Assembly: GCF_022898935.1 (NCBI RefSeq)
Contig: NZ_JALIRP010000002.1
Location: forward strand, 682,001 to 746,000
Direction of reading: 5' to 3'
Origin: Paenibacillus mangrovi
GTDB taxonomy: Bacteria; Bacillota; Bacilli; Paenibacillales; Paenibacillaceae
Length of the DNA stretch: 64,000 nt
Below, piece by piece: positions 36,992-47,004 of the stretch. Below the pieces are notes generated by a model that was not told the DNA's origin, ran no database searches, and saw nothing but the letters and a program-made list of their open reading frames with translations. Position 1 is the stretch's first letter. Each line of letters begins with the position of its first letter. A program made the translations under genes and the position numbers.

Positions 36992-37357
36992 TTATTTTCC
37001 TACCAGAACAAAGACATTGCCGTCCGGGGCCTCCATAATAGCCACATGCCCGGACTCGGTCTCAAACGGTAAACCGATCCACTCGATCTCCTCATGCTTG
37101 CTTAATTCATGATATGCTTCCTGTACGTCATCAACTAGAATTTCGATTTCGGTGGATTGATTTTGAGGGTGGTTGCTGAGTACGAGTTCGGAGCTGTTCA
37201 GCTCAGGAAAGATCAATCCGACCAGCGTCCATACAAACCCGCTGTCCAGAACCCGCTCAATTCTCCAATTCTCTTTCAGTCCCATGGTCGTATAAAAAGC
37301 TAAAGATTTATCGATATCCTTCGTATGAATACATACACATTCCAGCTTCTTAAACAT
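36992..37357 (-). CDS. VOC superfamily protein (glyoxalase/bleomycin-resistance fold)
   Basis: 121 residues forming two beta-alpha-beta-beta-beta modules: LECVCIHTKDIDKSLAFYTTMG at the start and DDVQEAYHELSKHEEIEW in the second half. The closing GHVAIMEAPDGNVFVLVG has the Glu/Asp region where VOC enzymes often bind metal, but the full metal set is not clear. Could be a lyase, dioxygenase or drug-binding protein; the fold alone does not say. Single gene, convergent with ilvD. Confidence 0.75.
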   Translation of the reverse strand: MFKKLECVCIHTKDIDKSLAFYTTMGLKENWRIERVLDSGFVWTLVGLIFPELNSSELVLSNHPQNQSTEIEILVDDVQEAYHELSKHEEIEWIGLPFETESGHVAIMEAPDGNVFVLVGK

Positions 37358-37486
37358 CGGAAGATCCCCTCCTCGCCATATCAGAACAAACGTTCCTATA
37401 TGCCTATATTATTCCATTAGTAAAGGGAATGCAAGTATTTATTTCTATAAATTGGGTTAAAAGGCGCGCAAAAGCAGCTGACAGCA

Positions 37487-37523
37487 AAGAACCCTGCCGG
37501 CATTTCAAGCCATCAGGGTTCTT
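37487..37523. terminator. Terminator of the polysaccharide deacetylase gene
   Basis: AAGAACCCTG pairs perfectly with CAGGGTTCTT. It lies 19 bases after the minus-strand stop; weak T content on both sides suggests bidirectional use. Confidence 0.75.
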
Positions 37524-37542
37524 ATTGCACTAGAGTATGAAA

Positions 37543-38961
37543 TTATATTGCCGGGGTAGAGCCTTCCAATCCTTGCGTAGAAGCGGCCAGGCTTAGATCA
37601 CTATCGTCGGCATGATCCGGGTGATCTTCACTTGAATGTTTCATTTCCTGGCGGTGGCGATGCGATCCGTTTTCTGCATACCGCTCAACTAATACGTCGA
37701 TAGGCATAAGGATCATTTTCGGTACCAGCTGTTGGGAATGTTCCTTTAGACGGGAGTGTCCGGACGGATGGATGACGCTTAATAAAAATTTCAAATAGAG
37801 CCGTGTCGATTTTGAAACAAGCCCATCCTTCAAGTCAATGACCTGGAAACCGAACTGCTGTGGTCCACGATTTATCATGGATACGCCATAAAGCGCTTTG
37901 GCATTTCTGGCTCCCGAATCCTCCATCACGAGATGAGCCAATGGCGGAAGCTCCTTCTCCATAGAACGAATCATCTGAATTGCAATATGGACCGATGATC
38001 GCGACCGAACTCCGAAGTAGAACAGCTTTTCGTTATCGAAATGCAGTTCTACAACTTGATCACCCTTCTGCAGCATGATTCCGTTTTTGAGCTCAATGGT
38101 CTGCCCGCGGTATTTTCGCAGGCGGTAATGAAGAAACGGATCATGGGGATTCACGGTTTTTAGCCGAAACGCTTTGTGGAATATCGTCTCCCAGATCAGC
38201 CACAGTTTAACGATCACAAGCTTGCTGCGGGGAATCTTCTTTTCCATCGTTTTCTCTTTGGCCATAATCATCTCGTCTATCCGGATACTCTTCAGTCCGC
38301 GGCGCTTCGCTTCCTCAAGCACGCGCTCCAGTGCAATCAGCATTTGCTGCGGTGCATCGGGATTCGCCCCTGCCGTCGTGCCGCAATCATGAAGCAACAG
38401 CACCTCTCCTGGCTGCAGCTTGTTCAGCATCCGTTCTGTCAGTCGATCGGCACCGATTCGTTCTTTCCAGTCGCCAAACATGGCTGACCAGAGCACAATT
38501 TTAAACTTGCTGCCTCTCTTTTTCTTCAAATCGAAGAGATTGACGATCCCCCACGGTGGACGGTAATACGACGAACGCTCACCCGTAATGGAATAAATAA
38601 TCTTATCGGTCTTCAAAATCTGCTGTGTCACGGTTGCCGGCCGCATCAGCCAGTTCGTTTTGTGAACATAATTATGAATGCCGATTAGATGACCTTCGTC
38701 ATACATCCGTTTGACCAGCTCCGGATTCTTCTCGGCATGCGAGCCGACTACAAAAAAGGTCGCCTTGGCATCATAACGCTTAAGCAAATCGAGCAGCAGG
38801 GGCGTATACTGCGCGTCAGGCCCATCATCAAAAGTCAGCGCATATTCATGTTCGCCGCTGCCCCTCCGAAATACACGGAACCCGAAAATACGGGTAATGA
38901 TTCCTGGAATAAACGCATAAAAAGTTGAAATATAAAACAACCAAAGCAGCAAGTTATCCAT
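37543..38961 (-). CDS. Polysaccharide deacetylase with C-terminal YkoP-like domain
   Basis: 472 residues. An N-terminal hydrophobic helix (about 3-22) anchors or exports the protein. The NodB homology domain (about 38-230) has TFDDGPD (43-49, catalytic and metal Asp), the metal pair in GIHNYVHKTN, YRPPWG, and LLLHDCG. Such enzymes remove N-acetyl groups from chitin-like or peptidoglycan sugars. The C-terminal 220 residues (YRLRKYRGQTIELKNG..., HLVMEDSGARNAKALYG) resemble the YkoP-type domain often fused to or next to NodB domains; its role is unknown. The very end is low-complexity, rich in His, Asp and Ser. No operon partner. Confidence 0.85.
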   Translation of the reverse strand: MDNLLLWLFYISTFYAFIPGIITRIFGFRVFRRGSGEHEYALTFDDGPDAQYTPLLLDLLKRYDAKATFFVVGSHAEKNPELVKRMYDEGHLIGIHNYVHKTNWLMRPATVTQQILKTDKIIYSITGERSSYYRPPWGIVNLFDLKKKRGSKFKIVLWSAMFGDWKERIGADRLTERMLNKLQPGEVLLLHDCGTTAGANPDAPQQMLIALERVLEEAKRRGLKSIRIDEMIMAKEKTMEKKIPRSKLVIVKLWLIWETIFHKAFRLKTVNPHDPFLHYRLRKYRGQTIELKNGIMLQKGDQVVELHFDNEKLFYFGVRSRSSVHIAIQMIRSMEKELPPLAHLVMEDSGARNAKALYGVSMINRGPQQFGFQVIDLKDGLVSKSTRLYLKFLLSVIHPSGHSRLKEHSQQLVPKMILMPIDVLVERYAENGSHRHRQEMKHSSEDHPDHADDSDLSLAASTQGLEGSTPAI

Positions 38962-39229
38962 GTCATAATCCTCACTTTTCTGATTGACTTTGACTTGCCG
39001 AAAGGCAGGTTACTCTATAGAATGGACTAAGAGTGGAAAGTTATTACTAATCCAGGAAACCCGTCTCATTTCTGCATAAAAATTCAGCGCATCATAGAAA
39101 AATATTATAGACGCTATTTTTTATTTTATCACAGCCACCCGCGAAATAGGCATTTTTTTTGAAAATTTAGTTATGCTCAAAAATACATATGATTTTTCCA
39201 TTTTTAACAAACCACCATAGCTCCGCAAG

Positions 39230-41005
39230 CTACGACTTCTGAGAAGCAAGCAGATTCATCATGTCACCGAATAAGGCCGTAGCCTGATTGCTTCCATCGG
39301 TGGGCATATTCTGGAACAGGACGGCAGCAGCGTATTTCGGCCGGTCAACAGGACCGTACCCGATGAACCACTGGTTGTTGCGCTGCCGCCCTTGGACAGT
39401 AACCTGTGCGGTGCCCGATTTCCCAGCCAGCCTCCACTTCGATTTCAGCAGCGATTTCGCGGTCCCCTCCGTAACCACCTTCTCCATCCAACCGCTGATC
39501 AGCTGAGCCGTTTCAGGCCGGATGCTTCCCGCATAAGAAGGTGAAAGATGAGGCTTGAGATTTTTCATAAGCTGTCCATTCGCGTAAGAAATACTCTCCA
39601 CCATACGCGGCGCCAGAACCTGTCCCCCATGTAAAAGCGTGACTACCATATTGGCCGCCTGAAGCGGCGTGACACGTACATCCCTTTGACCGATGCCGGT
39701 CTGGGCTCTGGTGCCCCCATCAAGCGCAGCGGAATCACTCGAATATATCTTTCCGGCTTCCTCATGATCAAACGGCTTCAGCACAGGCATTCCTGCTATA
39801 TTCTTGGCTTCCCATCCGACGGTTCGTCCAAGTCCCAGCTTACTGGCTGCATCCTCCAGATCTTCTCCGGACAAACGTTCCGACAGCTCCGCAAACACGA
39901 CGTTGCAGGACTCGGCGAATGCTTTCCCTAGCGTAAGAGCCCCATGTCCTGAAGGCTTCCAGCAGGATAATCCGTATTTTCCATACCGGCCGGAGCAGAA
40001 GAACGTTTCATCCGCCGAGGTGACTCCCGCTTCCAAAGCTGCCGCGGCTACTACGGTTTTGAAAATAGAGCCCGGGGCAGCAGCCTGAACCGCCCTGTTA
40101 TTCCAGGCTCCCTGCTCCAGATGAATATCCAGCGGATTGTAAAATGGCCGGGATACCATTGCAATGACGTCGGCATTGCTGGCATCGAGCAGCACAACTG
40201 CCCCCTCCTTCATTCCCGCCTTTTGAGTCAGGGCTTCGATCTTTTGCTGCAAAGAGAGGTCAATGGTCGTACGGACCCGCAGCGGATAATAAGGATTGTT
40301 TGGCGACTTTAATTGAACACCCGTACCGGGAATGGCACGATTCATGCCGTCAACAGAATAATAAGCCGTTGTCTGCCCCGCACCCCGAAGAAGCGGCTCC
40401 AGCATCTTTTCAAGGCCTGCAGCTCCTTCCCGGAATGCATAGCCAGTATGCGGCATATGCTTCTGATCCGGCCGTTCGGACAAGAAACCAAGCCATTGCA
40501 TGCCGTTTGGTTTGTTCGCATACCGCTGCGAATACGGCAGAACCTCGATACCACTAAAATTAAGCCCAGATATATGTTCAGCCTGTCTTTGACTCAGAGC
40601 TAACGGTATGTTTTTATAAGGCCCCTGCCACAATATAGGAACGCTGAGATTGTTCCACATCGTGATAAGTTTGGCCGTATCAGTACCCAGAGCGCTTGCA
40701 ACCTTGTCAATGCTTCCATCTTCATTACTCAAGGTTTTCCCATCTATTGGAAACAGAATGGCTGCAGACACAGTCTCTCCCGTGATGGGGACCCCTTTCC
40801 GGTCATATATATTCCCCCTGCCGGAATCCAAAACCACTCCCCGCTCACGCTGAAGGACAGACATCTCCTGAAGCGTATACATGCTGTCCGGCAGCTTCGC
40901 AGTACGGAATACCATCTGGATATAAGCTAATCTTATAATCAGAACAACCAGAATCCCTGTTAATAGAACGAGTCCATAGAAGATCCGCTTCTTCTGAATA
41001 AACAT
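39230..41005 (-). CDS. Class B penicillin-binding protein (transpeptidase)
   Basis: 591 residues from the ATG at 41005; a GTG three codons earlier is also possible. One N-terminal membrane helix (about 9-28), a dimerisation-like domain (RERGVVLDSGRGNIYDRKG), then the transpeptidase domain. Active-site boxes: PGSIFKT (nucleophile Ser313, Lys316), SCN (about 366), and KSGTAQ (about 531). It crosslinks peptidoglycan outside the membrane and would be a beta-lactam target. The N-terminal part is short for a divisome PBP2/3. Resembles the Paenibacillus/Bacillus PbpA-PbpI-SpoVD group, but the member cannot be named. Single gene. Confidence 0.9.
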   Translation of the reverse strand: MFIQKKRIFYGLVLLTGILVVLIIRLAYIQMVFRTAKLPDSMYTLQEMSVLQRERGVVLDSGRGNIYDRKGVPITGETVSAAILFPIDGKTLSNEDGSIDKVASALGTDTAKLITMWNNLSVPILWQGPYKNIPLALSQRQAEHISGLNFSGIEVLPYSQRYANKPNGMQWLGFLSERPDQKHMPHTGYAFREGAAGLEKMLEPLLRGAGQTTAYYSVDGMNRAIPGTGVQLKSPNNPYYPLRVRTTIDLSLQQKIEALTQKAGMKEGAVVLLDASNADVIAMVSRPFYNPLDIHLEQGAWNNRAVQAAAPGSIFKTVVAAAALEAGVTSADETFFCSGRYGKYGLSCWKPSGHGALTLGKAFAESCNVVFAELSERLSGEDLEDAASKLGLGRTVGWEAKNIAGMPVLKPFDHEEAGKIYSSDSAALDGGTRAQTGIGQRDVRVTPLQAANMVVTLLHGGQVLAPRMVESISYANGQLMKNLKPHLSPSYAGSIRPETAQLISGWMEKVVTEGTAKSLLKSKWRLAGKSGTAQVTVQGRQRNNQWFIGYGPVDRPKYAAAVLFQNMPTDGSNQATALFGDMMNLLASQKS

Positions 41006-41097
41006 GATACACACCGTTCCCTTGTTCGACGTTTTTTTCCATTATGTCCTATTCATAAGACTTTTATCCCGGTTCTTAGCGGCACGCAGTTGCAAAT

Positions 41098-41143
41098 AAA
41101 AGGGTTGCCACTGAAGGCCACACACCTTCGGGACAACCCTTTT
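41098..41143. terminator. Terminator downstream of the chemoreceptor gene
   Basis: AAAAGGGTTG pairs with CAACCCTTTT, with an inner CTGAAGG/CCTTCGG stem. It is 28 bases after the chemoreceptor stop and upstream of the PBP promoter. Confidence 0.85.
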
Positions 41144-41171
41144 AGCTGCTTCTTGAAAAAGCAATGCTGTA

Positions 41172-43349
41172 TTAAATTGTGAACCGCGACAACGTCTCCT
41201 TGAGCTCATTGGATACATTTTCGAGTTTACCGGACAGCTGTACCAGCTGGCTGCTGATGCTTTGTTGTTCGTTGCTAAGTGAAGCGACTTCCTCGGAAGT
41301 GGCAGAGGATTCTTCAGCTACCGCACTGACGTTGCTCATGGCATCTGACAAAATCTCCTGGGAATGATTTAACGTTTCAATAGATTGCGTTACGGTATCC
41401 AAACGCTGCGTGAAATCGGACATCTGCTCCCGCACGGAAACAAAGATATCGTTCGTTTCCTTCACCGAATTCATTTGCTCCTGGAATAACGGGTTTGCTT
41501 CCTGCAAAGCCTCAACCGTTTCATTCATTTCATGCATAATTTTCTCAGTGATCTGGCCTACCATGTCAATGGACTGTCTGGATTGTTCAGCCAGCTGGCG
41601 GATCTCGTCGGCAACAACCATAAATCCTTTGCCTGCAGCCCCTGCACGTGCAGCTTCAATCGTTGCATTGAGCGACAAAATATTCGTTTGCTTCGTAATA
41701 TTTTGCAGTACCTCAAGCACTTTGTTCACAGACATCGTTGTTTGCTTTAGGTTATCCACTTTGTGCATGAGGGAACGAGTCATATCTTCCGTTCGATGCG
41801 TTTTTTCCATCAGATTATTCAAATGCTTGGTACCGCGATCACTCGACTCCTCGACGTGATGGGCGCTACTACTCATCTCATCATTGGCCGTTACGACAAG
41901 CTGCATTTGACGTGAAATATTATCCGTCAGCTCATTGCCCCGTTCCGCTTCAGTAGCCAGACTGCTCGCTCCGCTCGCGATTTCCTCGGTTGCAACCGCA
42001 ATTTCTTTGGCGGAAAGAGCCGTCTTCTTGGAAGCGTCCGTCAGCTCGCTCGCTGTTTCGAGAACCGCTAGAGCCGTTGTATTCGTCTGCTGCACAAGAT
42101 TCGTTATTTGATCCATCATCAAGTTGAAGCTTCTTCCCAGCTCGCCGATTTCATCGGAAGATTTATTTTCCATCCGGACCTTCAGGTTCCCTTTGGAGCC
42201 TTCGATCATTAAGTCCTTAAGACGGCTTAACGGTTTGGCAATCATAAGAACCATCCAGAAGCCGATCAGAATGGCGATAATGACAACCACCAGTACCAGA
42301 CTCAGAGTCAGCACTAGAATACCCTGAGCGTCCTTTACGAGCAGTTCTGTTGGGATTGTACCTACTAATCTCCACCCGGTCGTTTTAAGTGTATTATATC
42401 CAGCCAAAATGTTGTGCTTTTCACTATCTTCCGTATAGAGACTGTTAGAATCATCTTTCTGATCCTTCATAAAAGCGAAGTCTGATACTTCTCCTGCCTC
42501 ATTCGCCTGGCTTGAACCCACTACCTTATTATCAGGAGAAATCAACTGCAGCTTGCTGCCTTCGCCCAAATTGATAGCCTTCAACTGATCTTCAATCAGT
42601 GATGTTTTCAGTTCAATGACGATGACAAAGGTTTTTCCGCCGCCAGACAAGCTTTGCATAGGACGAACCATTTTGAAATTGCTCTCACCGTCTTTTCCTT
42701 TTTCAGTAGGAACCCAGAAAGCTTTGTTCTGTTTCTGAGCCCGCTCGTACCACGCCTGATCCCGGATGGCATTCATGTCGGTGCTCGCAACACCAGCCAT
42801 GATCGGATTTTGATTCGCATTCGGCGGAATCAGGTAGATTGCTTTAATGCTACTGTTGCTGTTAATCTGATTGCTCAGCTTTTTACTGATCTTATCATTT
42901 AAAACAAACATATCGTATCCACTAATCTCTGTGGAGGACATTTGATCGATCATCTTCTGAGTTTCCGGGTCAAAGAAGATCTGCATCGTCATATCCTCAT
43001 ACTGATTGAGAATGATATCAAGCTTTTCGGATGTCTGAATCATGGTTTGCTTGTTCGCCATTGCAGCATTATCCTTAATCGTGCTCTTCGCCTTGTTGTA
43101 AGACAATAGGCCTAATATTAATACAAAGGATACAATGGCGATAAAAAAGATCAAAAACAGTTTGACACCCACTGATTTTGTAGGATTAAGCCTTTTCAGC
43201 CGGGAAGCCGCATCGCGTATACTGAATACCTCTTTTTTGACGCCAGCTTGTCCCGAAACGGATGTTTCCCCCTGCTTCTCTTTCCGAAGTAGCTTCCCAA
43301 AGCGGTTTTTCTTGCCTTCTTTATGTTCTTTCTTTTGAACCTCTCCCAT
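41172..43349 (-). CDS. Methyl-accepting chemotaxis protein
   Basis: 725 residues from the ATG at 43349, with AGGTG five bases upstream; an in-frame frame start at 43397 is possible. A long charged cytoplasmic N-terminus (1-60, rich in Lys and Glu) is unusual. Then TM1 (about 61-84), a dCACHE-like extracellular sensor (about 85-340), TM2 (about 343-371), HAMP (about 370-425) and the signalling coiled coil, with the conserved hairpin [20 protein letters not shown]. It reports ligand binding to CheA/CheW. The ligand is unknown; dCACHE sensors often bind amino acids or sugars. No che genes are linked. Confidence 0.94.
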   Translation of the reverse strand: MGEVQKKEHKEGKKNRFGKLLRKEKQGETSVSGQAGVKKEVFSIRDAASRLKRLNPTKSVGVKLFLIFFIAIVSFVLILGLLSYNKAKSTIKDNAAMANKQTMIQTSEKLDIILNQYEDMTMQIFFDPETQKMIDQMSSTEISGYDMFVLNDKISKKLSNQINSNSSIKAIYLIPPNANQNPIMAGVASTDMNAIRDQAWYERAQKQNKAFWVPTEKGKDGESNFKMVRPMQSLSGGGKTFVIVIELKTSLIEDQLKAINLGEGSKLQLISPDNKVVGSSQANEAGEVSDFAFMKDQKDDSNSLYTEDSEKHNILAGYNTLKTTGWRLVGTIPTELLVKDAQGILVLTLSLVLVVVIIAILIGFWMVLMIAKPLSRLKDLMIEGSKGNLKVRMENKSSDEIGELGRSFNLMMDQITNLVQQTNTTALAVLETASELTDASKKTALSAKEIAVATEEIASGASSLATEAERGNELTDNISRQMQLVVTANDEMSSSAHHVEESSDRGTKHLNNLMEKTHRTEDMTRSLMHKVDNLKQTTMSVNKVLEVLQNITKQTNILSLNATIEAARAGAAGKGFMVVADEIRQLAEQSRQSIDMVGQITEKIMHEMNETVEALQEANPLFQEQMNSVKETNDIFVSVREQMSDFTQRLDTVTQSIETLNHSQEILSDAMSNVSAVAEESSATSEEVASLSNEQQSISSQLVQLSGKLENVSNELKETLSRFTI

Positions 43350-43498
43350 TTCCTCACCTACCGCATTAAATTCTTGTCTCATGTAATATGTAAGCAATCC
43401 CTACTTTATTCTTCGACATTTCCCCTTATTATTCTTTGGTTTTTTAGAAAAATTTTTATAACCTTTTTCCTAATTTGTATGATCCATTCGTCCCGGTT

Positions 43499-43535
43499 GC
43501 AAAAAAGTCGCTGAACTCAGGGAGTTCAGCGACTT
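43499..43535 (-). terminator. Terminator of the U32 peptidase pair
   Basis: A 14-bp perfect stem (AAGTCGCTGAACTC with its complement) and a three-base loop, followed on the minus strand by six or more T residues. It ends the transcript that contains mltG and the two U32 genes. Confidence 0.9.
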
Positions 43536-43567
43536 ATGATAAGTATGTCATATTCAAATAGGGAGTT

Positions 43568-44884
43568 TTAATGCTTTCTTCTCATCATATCGAAATATGC
43601 GACAGGCTGATCCACCTTCATGCGGATCCGATGCAAAGGATGACGTGCCGCTTCAAGAGGCTGGCCTTCCTCGTCCCACATTTCAGTTACAGTCTGCTTG
43701 AAGAAAGTGCCTTTCGGGCCGAAAAACTCGATTTCCTGCCCCAGCTTGAAATAATTGCGCTGCTGAATGACAGCTGTTTGCTCTGCCTCGTCGTACTCAA
43801 GCACAAGTCCGGCAAAATCATATGGCGCAGCCTTTTCTTCAGGCACATAGATATGATCCTCATGGTCCGGCGTGTCATAAAAGAATCCGGTATTCAGAGG
43901 ACGGTTAGCCGCTTTATTCAGCTCATCCAGCCATTCGGACTTGAGCTCATAATGCTCCGGATCCTCAAAATACGCATCGATGGCCTGCCGGTATACATTA
44001 ACAACCGTCGCCACATAATGAATGGACTTCATCCGTCCCTCGATTTTAAAACTGTCGATGCCTACCTCGATCAAATCTGGTATATTCTCTAGCATACATA
44101 AATCCTTGGAACCCATGGTAAAAGCATGATCGTCTTCTTCGAAGAGAGGTAGCTGTGTAATCCCGGGCTGCAAGACAGCTGGCGGCTCTGCCCCGGTAGA
44201 ATTATCAGCCTGCTCTCTGGCATCTTCAAAAAGATCATATTTCCAGCGGCAGGACTGACAGCAGCCTCCCCGGTTGGAATCACGGTCTGTAAAATGGTTG
44301 GACAGCACGCAGCGGCCCGAAATCGATGAGCACATCGCACCGTGAATAAAGGCTTCGATTTCAATTTCCACGTTATTTTTGATTTCTGCAATCTCTTCCA
44401 GGCTCGCTTCCCTGCCGAGCACAACACGGGGAAGCCCTTCATCCTTCCAGAATTTAACGGCCTGCCAATTAATCGTAGACTGCTGGGTGCTGAGATGCAC
44501 TTCCAGCAGCGGAACCGTCCGCTGGGCCACTTCGATTATAGCCGGGTCGGCGGCAATGATGGCTGAGATTCCAGCTTCATAGAGATTGCGCAAATACTCC
44601 TCGATGCCCTCAATATCCTCATTATGCGCGTAAATATTCGTAGCCACGAATACTTTTGCGCCATACTTTTTCGCGAATTCCACGCCCTCGCGCATTTCCT
44701 CGAAGGTAAAATTGTCCGCGTTCGAACGCAGCCCATATTTTTGACCGCCGATGTATACTGCATCCGCTCCATAATGAACGGCAAATTTCAATTTTTCCAG
44801 ATTTCCTGCAGGTGCCAGCAGCTCCGGCTTTTCAAGACGGACCCGTTTCCCCTGGTATTTTGGCTTAGAAAGCAGTTTTTCCAC
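43568..44884 (-). CDS. U32 family protein, tRNA uridine-34 hydroxylation (TrhP2/YrrO type)
   Basis: 438 residues, GTG start after GGAGGTG. Begins with the U32 barrel motif PELLAPAGNLEKLKFAVHYGAD. The signature EAFIHGAMCSSISGRC then GGCCQSCRW supplies the cysteines of an iron-sulfur cluster. B. subtilis YrrN and YrrO (TrhP1/TrhP2) make 5-hydroxyuridine at tRNA position 34 from prephenate, and this protein has YrrO length and cysteines. The old name 'peptidase' or 'collagenase' is probably misleading. Immediately downstream of the smaller U32 paralogue, 24 bases apart, so the two likely form a complex. Confidence 0.92.
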   Translation of the reverse strand: MEKLLSKPKYQGKRVRLEKPELLAPAGNLEKLKFAVHYGADAVYIGGQKYGLRSNADNFTFEEMREGVEFAKKYGAKVFVATNIYAHNEDIEGIEEYLRNLYEAGISAIIAADPAIIEVAQRTVPLLEVHLSTQQSTINWQAVKFWKDEGLPRVVLGREASLEEIAEIKNNVEIEIEAFIHGAMCSSISGRCVLSNHFTDRDSNRGGCCQSCRWKYDLFEDAREQADNSTGAEPPAVLQPGITQLPLFEEDDHAFTMGSKDLCMLENIPDLIEVGIDSFKIEGRMKSIHYVATVVNVYRQAIDAYFEDPEHYELKSEWLDELNKAANRPLNTGFFYDTPDHEDHIYVPEEKAAPYDFAGLVLEYDEAEQTAVIQQRNYFKLGQEIEFFGPKGTFFKQTVTEMWDEEGQPLEAARHPLHRIRMKVDQPVAYFDMMRRKH

Positions 44885-44908
44885 GATGATGACACCTCCA
44901 TTGATAAC

Positions 44909-45841
44909 CTAGTAGACTTGTTCCTTATAAAAGAATCCGAACGTCAGCTCACGCTCCGGATCCTGAAGCTCACGGATCCTATCCAGCCATTCCTCACGGA
45001 AACGGTAGCTGGCTGGGTTCGACTTATACGTATCAATCGCAGTACGATACGCTTTCACTACGGCGGTATTGTAGGATATAGTTTTCATGAATCCTTCGAT
45101 TTTGAAGCTGTCGATGCCCGCCTGCAGCAGCAAATGCAGATCCTCTAGAATACAAATATCGTCTGAACTCATAATATGCGTCCCATTTTGATCTTCAAAA
45201 ATCGGATATCTTTCCTGAGCACGGTCCGCCTCAACAAGAAATAATCCGCGTTCCTTGTCTATAATGCCTTCCTTAATCGGCCGTCCCTGATGAACCATGT
45301 AGCTCTCTACCAATCTCCGCTTCGCATGATACATATTCGTCATACCATGGACCTGAACCTGAGCTTCAATATCCAGATGCTCCTTAAGCTCCAGAATCTC
45401 ATCCATGTTGAGCTCCTTAGCTGCCGCGATGCGAGAGGCACCTTTGCGCCCCCAATAATTGGCTGTAGCATAATTGGTAGACATCATTTCTGCGTTCCAG
45501 TGCAGTTTAATGGAAGGGGCATACATTTTGACCGCTGCAAGAACAGAAGGATCGCTGTACTCAATCGCATAAACACCAGCATCCTTCAAAAACAGAATAT
45601 AGTCCGGCAGCAATTTGAGCATATCATTGGTCATCATGTTGGTCATATTTATGACGACTTTGACATTGTGGGCCTGTCCCAAGCGTACCGCTTCGCGGAT
45701 TTCATGTTCTGAAAAATATCCCGGCAGCCTAAGTCCAAATACTGCATCACCGATCAGCAGCTCGGTTGCTCCCGCATCCATGTATGCTGAGCATTCCTGC
45801 AATGAACCGGCTGTAACCATAAGCTCATGTTGTTTCGTCAT
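44909..45841 (-). CDS. U32 family protein, short partner (TrhP1/YrrN type)
   Basis: 310 residues, the length of B. subtilis YrrN, with GAGGTG before the ATG. Same barrel as its neighbour, but the cluster region reads VHGMTNMYHAKRRLVESYM, without the cysteines, so it cannot hold the iron-sulfur cluster itself. It probably acts as a partner subunit of the cysteine-bearing protein next to it. It follows mltG by 12 bases; in B. subtilis a methyltransferase gene (yrrM/trmR) lies between them and is absent here. Confidence 0.9.
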   Translation of the reverse strand: MTKQHELMVTAGSLQECSAYMDAGATELLIGDAVFGLRLPGYFSEHEIREAVRLGQAHNVKVVINMTNMMTNDMLKLLPDYILFLKDAGVYAIEYSDPSVLAAVKMYAPSIKLHWNAEMMSTNYATANYWGRKGASRIAAAKELNMDEILELKEHLDIEAQVQVHGMTNMYHAKRRLVESYMVHQGRPIKEGIIDKERGLFLVEADRAQERYPIFEDQNGTHIMSSDDICILEDLHLLLQAGIDSFKIEGFMKTISYNTAVVKAYRTAIDTYKSNPASYRFREEWLDRIRELQDPERELTFGFFYKEQVY

Positions 45842-45853
45842 ACGGCACCTCTT

Positions 45854-46900
45854 TTATTTCGTCGTGCTTTTACTCTTTTTAATGTTCTCTAAATGCTCCT
45901 GATACGTCTTGGCGAACAAATGCTCATGAGAGCCGTCCTTCTTAGTGACATAATACAAATATTCTGATGGTTCTGGGTTAAGTGCGGCTTCGATCGACGC
46001 GAGACTTGGACTGCAAATGGGTCCTGGCGGAAGTCCTTCATGCAGATAAGTGTTATAGGGACTTTCCACCTTCAAGTCTTTATACAGCAGCCTTTCCTTC
46101 GGTTCGGGCAGCGCATACTGTACCGTGGCGTCAATCTCAAGCTTCATATTTTTATCCAGACGGTTATAAATAACCCCTGCCACGATCGGCCGCTCCTTGT
46201 CCACTACAACCTCACGTTCAATCAGCGATGCAATGGTCAAAAGCTCATGCTGCGTGACACCCCGATCCTTCAGCTTCTGCTGAAAATCAGGAATACTGTC
46301 AATTTTACTTTGCATTTGCTCCATCATTCTATGATAAATGTCACTGACATTTGTTCCTTTTTTAAATTCATAAGTATCCGGGAACAGATATCCTTCTGAC
46401 GCATGCTTCAGGTTAGGAATGTCTGAAACGCCTTTAAAGGCTTCCACTGCTTCATTTCCCGGGTGATCCGCCAGCTTGATAAAATCGTCTGCCGGGGTTC
46501 CCGTGACCTCACTGACCTTCTTGGCGATTTGCTCCACCGTGTAGCCTTCCGGAATCGTAATCCGGATCATGGCCTCCTTCACCACATCCCCGCTGTTCAT
46601 CTTAGCGATGAGCTCATCGTAAGTGATTCCCGGCTTAGCCTCATATACACCTGCTTGAAAATGCGAACCTTCATGCTTCCATTTCAGATACCCTTTGAAA
46701 ATCGTTGCATTTTTAATTAAGCCGCTATTCTCAAGTACATCAGCAATTTTGGAGGTTCCCATACCTGATTGAATCGTAAATTTCACAGCCTGGTCAGAGG
46801 CCTTTACTGGCTGCATGCCATTCCAAATGTAAAACGCCCCTCCCCCCGCTCCAAGCAGGAGAATGACCAGAATCACAAATACAACTTTACCAGCTTTCAA
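45854..46900 (-). CDS. mltG: Endolytic transglycosylase MltG
   Basis: 348 residues from a TTG at 46900, chosen because AAGGG lies about 10 bases upstream and a single membrane helix (about 3-26) follows; an in-frame TTG at 46924 overlaps that site. The YceG domain cleaves nascent glycan strands at the membrane and helps set glycan length. Visible: PEGYTVEQIAKKVSE LysM-like part, ASLIEREV with the catalytic Glu, and the conserved SPYNTYLHEGLPPGPI. In the same run as ruvX and the DUF1292 genes, as in many Firmicutes. Confidence 0.94.
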   Translation of the reverse strand: MKAGKVVFVILVILLLGAGGGAFYIWNGMQPVKASDQAVKFTIQSGMGTSKIADVLENSGLIKNATIFKGYLKWKHEGSHFQAGVYEAKPGITYDELIAKMNSGDVVKEAMIRITIPEGYTVEQIAKKVSEVTGTPADDFIKLADHPGNEAVEAFKGVSDIPNLKHASEGYLFPDTYEFKKGTNVSDIYHRMMEQMQSKIDSIPDFQQKLKDRGVTQHELLTIASLIEREVVVDKERPIVAGVIYNRLDKNMKLEIDATVQYALPEPKERLLYKDLKVESPYNTYLHEGLPPGPICSPSLASIEAALNPEPSEYLYYVTKKDGSHEHLFAKTYQEHLENIKKSKSTTK

Positions 46901-47004
46901 GAAAATCCAACCCTTCACAACCAAAAAGGGCGGTTTGCACCGCCCTCTTTATGTTTATTCATTTTGAAATTTTGTCTGCTCTTCGGAAGCTGCACATCCG
47001 TAAA

